DNA of 64,000 bases from Punctularia strigosozonata HHB-11173 SS5. Lineage: Eukaryota > Basidiomycota > Agaricomycetes > Corticiales > Punctulariaceae. The notes beneath the pieces were generated by a model. That model made no database searches and was not told where the DNA came from. It worked only from the letters and a program-made list of their open reading frames with translations. Both the position numbers and the translations under genes were made by a program. The number at the start of each line of letters is the position of its first letter. Position 1 is the first letter of the stretch. Location of the stretch: contig NW_006767448.1 of the NCBI RefSeq assembly GCF_000264995.1, positions 1 to 64,000 of the forward strand, read 5' to 3'. Positions 48,527 through 59,961 of this stretch are shown here, one piece after another.

Positions 48527-50657
48527 TCAGTGCGGACTGCCGTCGATGAATTCCGCGATGTATCGGATCATATCCGCGGTCTCTTCACCGACGGGTCGTA
48601 TCCATTCCTCAGGGAGCGCGAAGCCGTACTGTTTTACGTCAAGCGGGAGAAGCGGGGCTAAAGCGGGAACCGCGTACCGTGCCAGTGTCGCGCAGATGGG
48701 CGGCGAACGCGTATTTGACGCCCGCCTTGGCGTGCACCCAGTCGAGGACGTTTCCGCGCGCGCTGGGATGGTACGGTGTCAACGGAGCGTCGATCAAATG
48801 CGAAAAAGGATAGCTTACGGATAAAGCGTTTCGCAGAGTCGGCCAGCCTGAACGATATCCCCACAAGAGTGAGCCGATCATCATGGGCGCTGCGAGGGCA
48901 TGATGGTGCGCTCACCGTGTAGACAGTACCGTAGCTTTTCTTCATGGCGCTAACGGCGCCCACAGCTGCCTCGAGTTGGTCCTCCGAGTGCGCTGGCTGC
49001 TTCTTGCACGAGAACGAATAAGGCGTGCTCACTGACGATCGGAGGTGAATCAGCGCCTGTGCGATCGCGACGGACGAAATGAAGACGTACGCATCTGCCC
49101 GTAGCTCCGTAGTTCGGCGAAGGCCTCGAGGTCGGGGAGCGTTGCGATGAAGTTGGCGATGTTGTTCACCTCGGGCGATTCGAAGGGGCGATGGCCCGGG
49201 TACCATTGCGAGCAAGGCGACGCAGGCGGCTTCTTTGCTTTCTTCTTCTTTTTCAGGTCGTCCCACATCGCCTCGTCGTTGGTGGCTTCGCCGGATGATC
49301 GAACGTCTCCGAGAATGGTGGGACCTGTGGGCATGTGCGGCGCGGTCTTCTTCCATTTGTAGCCCCAATTACTACAGAGGGCAGGTGCAAGTTAGAATGA
49401 GTTCGCAATTCTCGAGGAAGAACTCAGACGTGACTCCCGGCAATAATTGGGGTACGTGATCAAGCCCGTCATCAAAATGGTTTCGAATGAACAAAAAAGT
49501 GCAGAGGAGAACGGACGCTCACCGATTCATGTCGATACCGAGGCACTGAGCGTCTTGATCAGGCTCCGTCATCTGAGTATAGGCGTCAACCTTCTTTCAA
49601 ATGAAACTGGATCGATGGAATATGACGCACCTGGCGGTTCTTGTACCAGAACCTGTCGCCTTGGGGATCCCAGGTATATGCGTATCCGTCCGGATTGGGT
49701 ACCGGGATGATGTAGAAGGTCTGACACGACGTATTCATATCGATGCGACGCAAAGAGCGGGGTATATGCGCACGAATAGATCGAGCAAGTCGCCCATGAG
49801 TCCCATGTCGGAGTTGTTAGAGGCGAGAGCGTGGGCGAAGTAAAGCGCCGATGCCGTTCCTATCCACTGAGCATAGTGTAAGCACCTTAAGACGACGGAG
49901 AGGAACGGCAACGCGCGCACCTCTCGGGCATGCTGCGGGCCCATGATGACGAAACCAAGCTTCCGGCCTCTCTTCTTCTTCGCGTTATCGCGTCTCCGAT
50001 GAACAGGGTCGTCCCTGATGAACGCCGGCGTCTCTTCCACAGCGCGTCCGATGGTCAGCGCACGCATTTCCCGTCCTTCCGCGCTGAGTCCTAGCGTTGT
50101 CACTTGCGTCACGTTCGGGTGCTCGTCCACCAGACGGTCGAGGAAGTCGTCGACCTCCTCCAGCGAGTGATACTTTCGATGGAAAGCGTTCAGTTTCTTC
50201 ATCGTCTTCACGTTGTCATCGCGTCGGCGCGGATTTGGAAGCGGATCGGCTATGGGCACGGAATGGAGGAGGAGGAGCCCGGGATCGCTCAGGAAGTAAG
50301 TATGGTTCAAGGTAGCCGTCGCTGCTGGCGGGAAGAATACGTCTGCGTAACCCTGTTCTGAAGAGAGGTGCCATACGTCGAGATGATAGGCCTATGGAGA
50401 TGGTCAGCCTTAGGGTATGCGCCTTGCACGCATATGCTCGCCTCGGCTAGCCATGCCAGTCGCTCGATGCTTTCCTCCGTCCGAACTGCGACGCGCTGGA
50501 AGGTTCCCGGGTCAATCGTGCCGATGCCATATTCTCCATTGAATGCGGCGCGGTCGGGACGCAGAGGTGTCTGGTGTTGGTCTGCCGCAGACGGTCGTGC
50601 GACCACCACCAGGACGGCTGCCCATAACGCGAGGATGGGGTGATCGAGCAAGTTCAT
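48527..50657 (-). CDS. M14 carboxypeptidase-like protein, Ecm14-type, probably inactive
   Basis: Secreted or vacuolar protein of the M14 metallocarboxypeptidase fold. A signal peptide (LALWAAVLVVVARPSA) follows the ATG at 50657, then a propeptide-like region with YHLDVWHLSSEQGYADVF and the M14 segment HSLEEVDDFLDRLVDEHPNV. The first zinc motif is present (GPQHARE, near 49940), as is the CLGIDMNRNWGYKW region. Two key positions differ from active enzymes: the second zinc ligand, usually LHSY, reads ELRSYGQ near 49105, and the catalytic Glu of FELRDTG reads AHLRDTG near 48690. The protein ends in YGFALPEEWIRPVGEETADM. Fungal Ecm14 proteins are known non-catalytic M14 members, so this is probably one of them. 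A Lys-rich insert (KKKKKAKK) lies near 49240. Confidence 0.85.
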
Positions 50658-51056
50658 CGTTCGCTGGCGCTCGGTGCAGGCAGCAAACACCCAACAGTCA
50701 TCGAACTGTCGCAAGATTATCGCGTTGTGTTTATAACTGCAGCCTCAGGGTCGAACTGAAGGGTTCGAAAGCCAAAACGGCCGACGCGTGGGGAGAGGAG
50801 CCGGTCACAGCCCTACATACGTTCCCGACCGGAATCATCAGCTGGTTCCTTCGCTTTTCTGTTCAGAGGTGCTCCGTTCATCGTTCACATACATTACGGA
50901 GGCAATCGCATACTGCGCATGCCTCACGGGCTTAGACGTCACTCGAGTTTCTCGCGGGGCGGTATTCCGCCAATCATGATCTCATTGCACAACCCTCCGT
51001 AGAAAAACCTCTACAGAACCCAATGCCATACCACCGTCGTCTACGCGCTCGCGCGC
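50658..51056. other. Intergenic region
   Basis: About 400 bp between two minus-strand genes. It holds the presumed promoter of the carboxypeptidase-like gene and the 3' UTR of the Cys-rich gene. Nothing else was recognised. Confidence 0.55.
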
Positions 51057-51857
51057 CTATTTGGCGGGGGTGAACGGGATGTTGTCGAGCTTGGAGACGA
51101 ACGCGGCCGCGGCCTGGACGAGGGGGTCGGTCGGGTTGCTGGTGCCGCCCGCGACGCAGTCGCTGAGGCCGAGCGCCTTGGCGACGCTGCAGTTGGGGAC
51201 GGCCGTGCCGTGGCCGCACCCGCCGGAGCCGTTGGTCTGCGCGACCGCGGGTCCGGCGCACTTGCCGGTGGAGAAGCCGCAGCAGCCCTGCTGGCAGTCC
51301 GAGTCGGCCGCGCACGTCTCGAAGACGGTGCTCTTGCTGGCCTGGTCCGCCGCGGGTGCAGCGGCGGCGGGGGCGGCCGCAGCCGGGGCGGCCGCGTTGT
51401 TGGACGCGGAGGAGCCCGAGGCGGGGGTGAAGGGGAGGCCGTCGAGCTGGGCGACGAACGCGGCCGCGGTCTGGACGGCGGGATCGGCGAGGTTGCCGTT
51501 CACGGCGCCGGCGATGCAGTCCTTGAGGCCGAGCGCGGCGGCGACGTTGCAGTTGGGGGCGGCGGTGCCGTGGCCGCATCCGCCGGAGCCGTTGCTCTGC
51601 GCGACCGCGGGGCCGGCGCATTTGCCAGTGGCGAAGCCACAGCAACCCTGTTGGCAGTCCGAGTCGACGGAGCACGGGCCAGTGACGAACTGGTTGCCGC
51701 GACGCGCAAGGGAGTAGCGCGAGGGAAGCTCATGACGAGCTTGGACGCCGAGGGCGACTGTGATATAAAAGGCACCAACGGTCAGGAACAGCACACCGAG
51801 GAGATGTTAGCGATACATACCGAGGGAGAGGGCGACAAAAGAGGTGGTGAACTTCAT
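51057..51857 (-). CDS. Secreted protein with two BAS2-like cysteine domains
   Basis: Two exons are proposed: 51821-51857 and 51057-51757, with a 63-bp intron. They join to a protein of about 245 residues with the signal peptide MKFTTSFVALSLVALGVQA. It carries two copies of a domain of about 90 residues, each with eight cysteines and the core SDCQQGCCGF-TGKCAGPAVAQ, then NGSGGCGHGTA-PNC and ALGL-DC, ending in LPFTPA or IPFTPA. An Ala/Pro-rich linker (AAAAPAAAAPAA) joins them. The core resembles biotrophy-associated secreted protein 2 (BAS2) and similar small fungal secreted proteins, which usually have a single copy. The function of that family is not established. The two copies are nearly identical over their first 50 residues, indicating an internal duplication. 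Confidence 0.85.
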
Positions 51858-53646
51858 GATTGGTTTTCGTGAAAAAAGGGGTGGGCGCGAAAAGGAATAA
51901 AAGCTGCGCGAGAAGGAACGTGGGTGGAAGGTGTAGATGAGATCGACCAGTCGACTGAGGAACGACGGAGTGCGTCCCAGGTTTATATACCCCGCGCGGT
52001 ATGGCCAGTCATCAGCACGAAGTCAGCCGTGTGTTATGCCATGTTGTGCCTCGTTTCCATGCCACATTTCTTTTGGCGACGCGTTCGAGAGGAGGATCGC
52101 GATCCGACAGGTCCGGAGGCACAGCGTTCTGCTTCGATCGGAGGTCTGATGCCGCCTTCCCCTGGCCCGCACCAAGCAGGTCTGTTGCTGTCTATTGGCA
52201 GTGATGCAGGATCGAGAACGTTGCTTATTCGGAGGGGCAGACGCTTAGCCAGGCCGGGTGAGGGCGAAACCTTGGTGCGCGGCATTGCTACGTCGTGCTA
52301 CAGCAACATCAAGACCACTACAAATGGTGAACCCATGGTCAGCAGAAAATCAGCCGGCGGTTAGCGTTCGTCGCGCTGGATCGGGATCCGGCGCGGAAGC
52401 ACAGCATCTTGAGTGGGGTTTTGATTGATCGGATGCGGGCTCTGCCTTTACTTAGCGTTGGTTGCGCCGCGCGCATAATCATCACATGGTGTTTTTGCGG
52501 TGATGAATCGGACGACCAGAGATGCGTAGCTATCTCTGCATGCAGCAAGGAGGAAACCGTTGTGGTGTGCAGACCCAGGAGGGGTTGGTCGAAGGTAGCG
52601 CGATCGAACAACTCCGCGTTCTTCGTGCATGCGTTGGGAACCGTGCTTCTCCTCCGAGCAACGACTGTGCGTGATGTGCTTGATACGCGGAACTATGCGC
52701 GGTATGGAAACTGTTGGGAAGATGAGAATCCTGGTAAGCAGTATGGGCCGTCGGGCAACAAGCACCGACACCGAGAGCAGGCAAAAGCAGATCGTCGCGG
52801 CTTCAGGTCATGAGTATGTATGACTTACACGCCGACCGTGGACGCTTGGGTCGAAGGAGGAGAGCATCGTCACCGACGCAGAGCATCCCGGCAAGTGGCT
52901 GTGTGCCGAACCAACCTCATACAGCTGGCTTCGTCCCCATCGACACGACGCTCTGGGTCATCTTCCATCTCGCTGGATTAGCCATGTAAATTTGGTACAA
53001 CAACAGTTCAGCAGTCCTCTGGTTTGCTGGAATCGTGCTTGCTTCCAGGGTATACATACACATGCTGCGCATCAGGCGCTCCAAGTTTGTTTTTAAAAGA
53101 TGGTGGCGTTCTGAGGAGATGCTCGAGCGCGTCACGTTCAGTCATGCTGCGCTCAATCCGCATGCTCTCACAGCTCGCAGCAACATTATCGGGAAGGCCA
53201 GGAGCTGCTCCCGACGAGTGCCGTGCTCCGCCTCCGGCGGGAACGATCCCGAGACGATCCGGAGCTTCCGTCCAATGAACGAACGCGCCTTGCAGCCACC
53301 TCTCCACTCGCATTAGCTACTTCCTACGAGCGGTATTGATTGTTCTATGTGAATGGCTGTTGCAAGATGACGCTCGACGGATGTCCGCTGAGGTTCCTGT
53401 TCCTCCCAAACCCGACCACTCACGGCGCAAACCCTTGGCCTCACGCCTCGTCATGCACGCCCATTGCATTCTATATAAGCTCCTGGACGATCAATGCACC
53501 TTTTCCTATCAAGCAAAGAGCGCTTCGACAACCCCCACTCAGTCTCGGATTCTTCTTACTAGTTACTAGCCTCCTAAATTTGGTCCACAAAGGACTGCTG
53601 AACTATAACCTCAGACTTCTCTCAGTAACTGTCCCGTCGAATAACC
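51858..53646. other. Intergenic region, 1.8 kb
   Basis: No convincing coding frame with domain content. The right end (53460-53646) looks like the promoter and leader of the ADP/ATP carrier, with TATATAAG near 53472 and CT-rich stretches. The left end is the promoter of the divergent Cys-rich gene. Confidence 0.6.
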
Positions 53647-54923
53647 ATGTCGGACAGCCAGAAAGACAAACAACTGTCTGCCAAGCCGGCCAATCTAACG
53701 ACCTTCTTGGGTAGGGTCACCTGCATTCTCAGATTGATATTAACCGCTCACCACTTCTATATAGTTGATTTTTTGATGGGTGGCACAGCGGCCTCCATAT
53801 CGAAGACTGCAGCCGCTCCCATCGAGCGCGTCAAGCTGCTCATCCAGAATCAGGGCTCCATGATCGCCGCCGGTCGGCTCGAACGCCCTTACACTGGCAT
53901 CATCGATTGCTTCCAGCGCACATACAACGAAGAAGGGCTCAAGAGCCGTAAGTAGCCAGTCAGATAGGCAATACTCATACATTCAACGTCTGTGCACAGT
54001 CTGGCGCGGAAATGGCACCAACGTATTGCGCTACTTCCCTACCCAGGCTTTGAACTTTGCCTTCAAGGATACGTACAAGAAAATGTTCGGATTCAAGAAG
54101 AACGAAGGGTACGCTCTCTGGCTCATGGGTGTGTATTCAACACGCTTTCCCTTCGACGCTGACCTGCTGATCACGCGCGTGATTATCAGGTAACGTTGCC
54201 AGCGGCGCCGCAGCCGGGGCCTCCTCGTCCATCTTCGTATACTCGCTCGATTAGTACGTCATGATGATACATGTGAATCCTCTCACGTCGTACCCACCGT
54301 ATTTCTATATCCACCAGCGCGAGGACTCGTCTCTCGGCCGACCTCAAGTCGGCTGGCACAGGCGGCCAGCGTCAATTCAACGGCCTGATCGACGTCTACA
54401 AGCAGACGCTCAAATCCGATGGCATCGTCGGCCTCTACCGTGGCTTCGTCCCCAGCGTCATCGGCATTATGATCTACCGCGGTTTCTAGTAAGCCCCGAT
54501 TGGTGTCGGTACCTCGCTGCGACCGTTGACGGAGTACGTTTCTCAGCTTCGGCGGCTATGACACCATCAAAGGCACCTTCCTCGTCGGCCCGCTCCAAGG
54601 CAACTTCTTCGCCTCCTTCGCCGTTGGCTGGCTTTGCACTACGGTGAGCCCAACGATGCGTACCTCGTTAACGATCGATTGATAGGCTCACGCTGTCCTA
54701 ACAGGGTGCGGCGCTGGCCGCCTACCCGCTCGACACCATCCGCCGCCGCATGATGATGACGAGCGGCAACGCCGTCAAGTACAAGAACTGGATCGACGCC
54801 GGGAAGCAGATCGCGGTCAAGGAGGGACCCAAGGCGCTCTTTGCCGGGGCCGGGGCGAACATCCTCCGCGGCGTAGCCGGAGCCGGCGTGCTCGCCCTGT
54901 ACGACAAGTGCGTGGCCGTATGA
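53647..54923 (+). CDS. AAC: Mitochondrial ADP/ATP carrier
   Basis: Inner-membrane carrier exchanging cytosolic ADP for matrix ATP. About seven exons encode roughly 310 residues. The start MSDSQKDKQ leads, after an intron, to [26 protein letters not shown], the first of three mitochondrial carrier repeats (P-x-[DE]-x-x-[KR]). Later segments are [41 protein letters not shown] and the diagnostic RRRMMM hexapeptide near 54750, followed by [22 protein letters not shown]. The protein ends at a TGA at 54921-54923. All expected family landmarks are present, so it looks intact. Introns are short and several interrupt the matrix loops. Confidence 0.95.
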
Positions 54924-55198
54924 GCCGATACGGTGGTGATTATGCTGAAGCGGCTTTCGGACAGGTTCCAGGAGCTTGCTTGGGGCAAGGTGTATGCTGC
55001 TGGATCGGGCTGAGAGCTAAACAAAAGCTCGCGTATACCCTCGCCGACGAAAATTCCGGCGACGCAAGCCATATTCTTCACGTCCCTTCCTTCCGTTCCT
55101 GAATCCTGGGCTGGCTTCGTAGACGTGGCCAACGTCTTACTTTTATACAACAAAAATCACTATCTGATCGATAATCCTACAATTCCGGCAAGAGCGTA

Positions 55199-57220
55199 CT
55201 ATCTGCCAGCTAGCGCCATACCAGAGCCCGACGGCCTTGTACCTCTCGCTTCTGAGCCTTGCAGCAACGCCAGCGGCACGTCGTCGTAACCGGCGAACCC
55301 CCCCGTCCAAGCGCCGTCGTAGGGCTCCGGGTCGACGATCGTCCTCGCGAGCCCCGTAGTCGTGAACCGCGTGTCCAGTACGGCGTCGGCCGTGCCTTCC
55401 GCGGTGGACGGGACGAGGGCGTGCGAGAACGTCGAGTACGGGGTCGGGGCGCCGGCCATGCGGATGTTGAGCAGGATGCGGCAGCATAGGATGGAGTGCA
55501 AGACGCGCAGGAGGCTGGAACGGGGGAAGAAGAAAAAGCCGTTGAGACCGAACCCAGACGAGGCAAACGTGAAAGGAGCGCACGTGTCGAAGAGATCGAG
55601 ATATTCCCTCTGCGAGACCATCAGGATGGATGTGATGAAGACGAACGAAGCACGCACTGGGCCGGTGACTAGCATGAGGACTTGCGCCAGGGAGCATACT
55701 TGACATCTTTCATCAGTACAGCAAATATGGGCTCCGCGAGTGGACCTACGTGCAAGGATGACGAAGAAGAAGATGCCTGCCTTCCGATGAGCGCGAATAC
55801 AGTGATTAAGACGTCGAAAAGTCTCACCGTCACGATATAACACCTTCAGCAGGGGATTCCGCAGGCCAGATCTCGCAGCTATATATATACACGAAGGCGT
55901 AAGCCGACCGCACTTCTGAGTAGAATAGTGTGGTACTCGCGTAAACGTCGGTGCTGGAGGTAACGTCTGATCGTCATGACTACAAGAACTTTAGGTGGTT
56001 CATCAGTACGCGGGGATACTTTTCAGCGTTTGCGCACAAGCCACGTTACCTGTCTCGATAACTAGTAACGAAGCGAAAGTCGCGAATATGACGGGACTGC
56101 CATCGGTCAGATAACATCCAGGGATGAAGCTGATGCTTGCGGGCGGATCCTCGTCTGCAAAGTGATGAGCGCGTTATCACCTGGATTCCGATTGCATTCG
56201 CACTCGCACTCACAAACCAGTGACTGGGTAAATTTGTATATCAGCGGAATGTTGCCTGTTGTCCATATCTGTGGACGTGGGTGAGCGATGACAGTCGAGA
56301 CAACAGAGCCGAGACGAAACGGCGCACGATCCATAATATGCCGAGCGAGATCAGGACTTTGCGCGAGCAGTCGTAGATGGCATAAGTTCTCATTAGCAAG
56401 ATCACTGCGAGAGAGGCGTCGGCTCCTAATCCGAAGTTTCCGAAAAACAGTGGCTCACGTTCGGCGATTCCCATTCCAACGCCCGTTGACCCTAGATCGA
56501 TGTCGTCAAAGCCAGAACCACGGCGGTAGGATGAAGGAGACGGACAGGTCGATATTCGATAGTTCGTTAAGCAACCCTGAACGAGACCTTGATCAGCGCG
56601 CTAACGACATGTCTGATATGCTGTTCGGAACCTTCGGCGTAATGGAGGGTGAAATATAATCTGCGCAGAGGTCACGTCGTGTTCGGTTTACCGAAGCCAG
56701 GGAGAGTCGCTCACATATCAGGTTCAGAGGCGTGTCGAGGAAAGGGGAGTATCGACTGAGGAGAAAGAGAATCTTGGTTGCACCCCAGTTCGTGAACCAT
56801 ATGTACTGTATCTATGGGGAGGATTCCCAATGAGGTGAATAGGACGCGGAAGTCGAGGGTTGCAACGGACCTCGTCCAGGGATGTCGCCAGCCAATCCGT
56901 CACCTAGTAGGATGAATATTCCGGACATGTAACTGGGATTCTGGAGCGCACCAATAACGTTGCGCTCGCCACTGCAGGTCATGACGAGGAGATAAGATCA
57001 CGGCTCTCGCGGGGGCTGACAGCCGTCAACGCACCTTGCATGTACTGCCGGTTACTGGTCAGTGCACGGGCTATCGTAGCATGGTGAACCGAGAACGCAC
57101 CCGGACGACCTGCAACCGTACGGGGTCGAGGACGACATCGCCCATGGACGAGACCAAGGTTGCAACAGGAGCTCAGTCGAGCGCCTGCTCGGTCGCGATG
57201 CCTCCAACCTCCTCTGCCAT
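55199..57220 (-). CDS. DUF6533-like multi-pass membrane protein
   Basis: Multi-exon membrane protein of a family very expanded in Agaricomycetes and of unknown function. Recognised pieces on the minus strand: DWLATSLDE joined across an intron to YIWFTNWGATKILFLLSRYS and PFLDTPLNLI (about 56900-56720), matching the DUF6533 N-terminus; a helix with ASLAVILLMRTYAIYDCSRK near 56390; KVLYRDG near 55840; IFFFVILA near 55770; and a helix before RVLHSILCCRILLNIR near 55480. The tail after it is hydrophilic. The 5' end is uncertain: the best guess is MAEEVGG at 57220, but the splice to the next exon was not resolved. Seven helices would be expected in this family. Confidence 0.65.
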
Positions 57221-57862
57221 CAGCGTATCTCGGCACCCAGCTCGGCTTAAGCTCCAGGGGCATCAAATTAATATTGGGGAGGCGTGGGAACGGTACTTGC
57301 CAAGTCGCAAGCTTCGGTCAGTAGGTATGCGTTCGTCTTGCATTCGCCCTGTCGATGAGAGCAAGCGGGCTATTTGCCTTCGTCTTCCGGTGCTACTGAC
57401 TTGGCGATAACGACGTAAAGGTCGAAATGTGAAGGCAGGCGACTCAGCCACCCCGGAACCTGCGTTCGCCGGTCACCAGTGACGATGAAGCGCGACACAT
57501 GTCCCGCCCACCTGGGCGTTCTCGGGATCGCCATGAGGTCGCTCGGATTCAGTGCTCTGGTGGTGAGGGACACACTTGGCGTATGACTGGTGGGGGTCGC
57601 CATCGCGAGCTCGTCAATCTTGAGCCGAACATCCCGCGTGCACAAGGACGGACCTCGGAGGAGCCTGTCTGTCAGTCGAGGACAAGTCGTGGACGTCTAA
57701 TTTGGTGATCTCGGGTGGCACGTCAACTTCTAACCAACTGACGCACGCCGCGGCGGGCAAGATTCTCAACTGGCGGAAGTGCGCCGTATAAAATCGCCAC
57801 GACGTCGGGCAACGACCCACCTCTTCAGTACCTGCGATCTCTCACCTTCTCCGCCGCCAGCG
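57221..57862. other. Intergenic region
   Basis: A divergent promoter region of about 640 bp between the DUF6533-like gene and the secreted repeat gene. Open minus-strand frames here (57370-57645) show no domain. TATAAAAT lies near 57787, about 75 bp before the next start. Confidence 0.5.
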
Positions 57863-59692
57863 ATGCGCGCCTTCACTCTCTTTTCTCTCGTCTTCTTGGC
57901 GACCCCGTCGACCGCGCGACCCCTTCGTTACCATACCACTCATCTCGCAGTACGTTCCCATGGGCACTCATCGTACCTTTCCGTGCCAAGCTAACTATCG
58001 ACGCAGACTAAGACGAACCCCTCTTCGGCCACCCAAACCCTTCAACCATCTGCCTCTATATACTCTGACGCCGATGCCGACGCTGCCGTTTCAGCTAGGT
58101 TTCCTGGCCATCTTGCCGACTGGCGCAGACACGACGTCGAGGACTGTGACGAAGAGGCCAACAGCACCTCCGTCTCACTAGGCTCAGGCGGTCACTCCTG
58201 GTCTTCGGGCCCTAGCGCCAACGACATCTTGCATGATACCATCCAGGCATTGGACGCGCTTCTAGCGTCGGTAGTCCATGGCTCGGACAATCTCGTGAAG
58301 GACTCGCTCCGCGCCCTCGAGCCTCCAGTTGCCGCCCTCTTGGACTTGGTCAACGGGTCGCTCGGCGTGTCGTCTGACTCAGATTCGGGTGCGAACAAGG
58401 CTCTTGGTGACCTCAGCGCCGCCATAAGTGCCTGCCTAGGCGATAACGGCGATCTCCACATCTCTGCATCGCTCAGCGTGGATATCAAGGGACTTCTTAA
58501 GGGACTCGACAATCTCCTCGGCGCTCTCGGATCTGGCACCACTGGCGCTGTGACCACGGCTCTCGCGAGCCTGATCCCGGCTGTTGAATCCCTTGTCGAC
58601 GACTTGCTGTCCGCCTCTGGCTCTCTTGTAGGCATTGCCGGTGTCGCTGTCAACGGCACGCTTCCCGACCTCAACGCTACGATTGTGGCTGTCTTCAGCG
58701 GTCTCTCCTCCGCTCTCGACCAGATCTTGGGCGTTGCTAATTCCGATTCCAACAGCGCTCTCGAGAACGCCCTTCGCGGCCTTGACTCGGCCGCTGGTGA
58801 GCTGGAACCGCTCGTCGCGAACGTTGGCAACTATACCACTGGTATCGCATCTACCTCTGTGATCGCCGTCAATGTTGCGCTTCAGAACCTCACCGCCACC
58901 CTCGACGCCCTGCTCGCCGCGGATGTTCAGCTCGACGTGGACGCCCTCAAATCTTGCACCACTCTCACCGTTGACGTCGACGGTCTCGAGAAGGCTCTCG
59001 GAGACCTCTCGAGTGGCTTGCTGGTCGGAACCGGAGAAACGGTCGACTCTGCCCTCAAGAATCTCGTCCCCACTCTGCAAACCGTGACAGGTGACTTGGG
59101 TGTTCTTACCGCCGGCGCCGCCACGGGCTCCGTGGACTTGCTCTCTGGCACGGCCGCCGCTTTGAACGACACTGTCAACGACGTTCTCGGCTCGCTCGAC
59201 CAACTTCTCGGCGGAATCGCGTCCGGAACCGGGAACACGGTGAACGCTGCGCTTGGAGACCTCAGCAAGTCCCTTGCCAAACTCTCGCCCTCTATCGATG
59301 CACTCCTTGATTCTACGGACGGCCTCGCATCGGGTACCGTCGACGCCGTGGACGCCGCGCTCAAGCACCTCATCCCCGCCGTTGAGCAGCTCCTCAACGT
59401 CAACCTCGGGCTTTCGGCTGGCTCGTCCTCGCACCTCTCGGCCGACCTCGACGATCTCGTTTGCGCGCTCGAACAGGTGCTCGACGGCCTCGTCGACGGT
59501 ACCGGAAGCGCACTCAACATCGCGCTTGGAGACCTTCCTTCCGCGCTGGACGCCGTCGTGGCCGACCTGACCGCCCTCCTCGGGCTCTCCGCGTCTCCGT
59601 CCGCGAGTGCCACTGCGAGCGGCGCATCCGGATCGGTGGAGCCTTGCGATTGCGAGGACGGGACCAACTTGAATGTTGGCCTTGGCCTCTGA
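57863..59692 (+). CDS. Secreted helical-repeat protein
   Basis: Two exons (57863-57949, 58007-59692) give about 590 residues. A signal peptide (MRAFTLFSLVFLATPSTA) is followed by a polar segment and then some 480 residues built only from Ala, Leu, Ser, Gly, Asp, Val and Thr. The long part consists of degenerate repeats of about 55-60 residues of the type LDxLLxxxxxGTxxxVxxALxxLxPAxxxL, such as GTTGAVTTALASLIPAVESL, GETVDSALKNLVPTLQTV, GNTVNAALGDLSKSLAKL and GTVDAVDAALKHLIPAVEQL. Cysteines are rare; the C-terminus has CDCEDG. Heptad-like Leu spacing suggests long amphipathic helices. NxT/NxS sites are frequent. No named family was recognised; a cell-wall, matrix or surface-active role is possible but unproven. 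Confidence 0.85.
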
Positions 59693-59961
59693 TGCGGCAA
59701 CACCCTGGCTGGTGATTATCATGTTCTCGAAATATTAGACTCTTATGTCTCGCATGTTTTCACATCTGTATGCTGTCTTAACTCTCGTTTAATTGATTGA
59801 CTTCTCGTCGGGATATACGTACTGTCGGGGCAATACATGACGCGCGCTTGCGATAGTACCGTCACTCGAGATTTCCACTCCACGGCGGTGATATGGCCTA
59901 TGGCGAAATGCACAACAGCTTCCATGCAATGTCTCTAGTGGATATACATGGAATATCCGTA

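Noticed and set aside
51061-51872. Plus-strand open frames of about 220 codons over the Cys-rich gene
   Set aside because: Ala/Gly-rich antisense frames; the minus strand has a signal peptide and two conserved Cys domains.
57370-57645. Minus-strand frame of 91 codons as a small gene
   Set aside because: No signal peptide, domain or clear start context; lies in a promoter region.
58436-59722. Minus-strand frame of 428 codons opposite the secreted repeat protein
   Set aside because: Antisense of a repetitive, codon-biased gene; its own repeats simply mirror the sense repeats.
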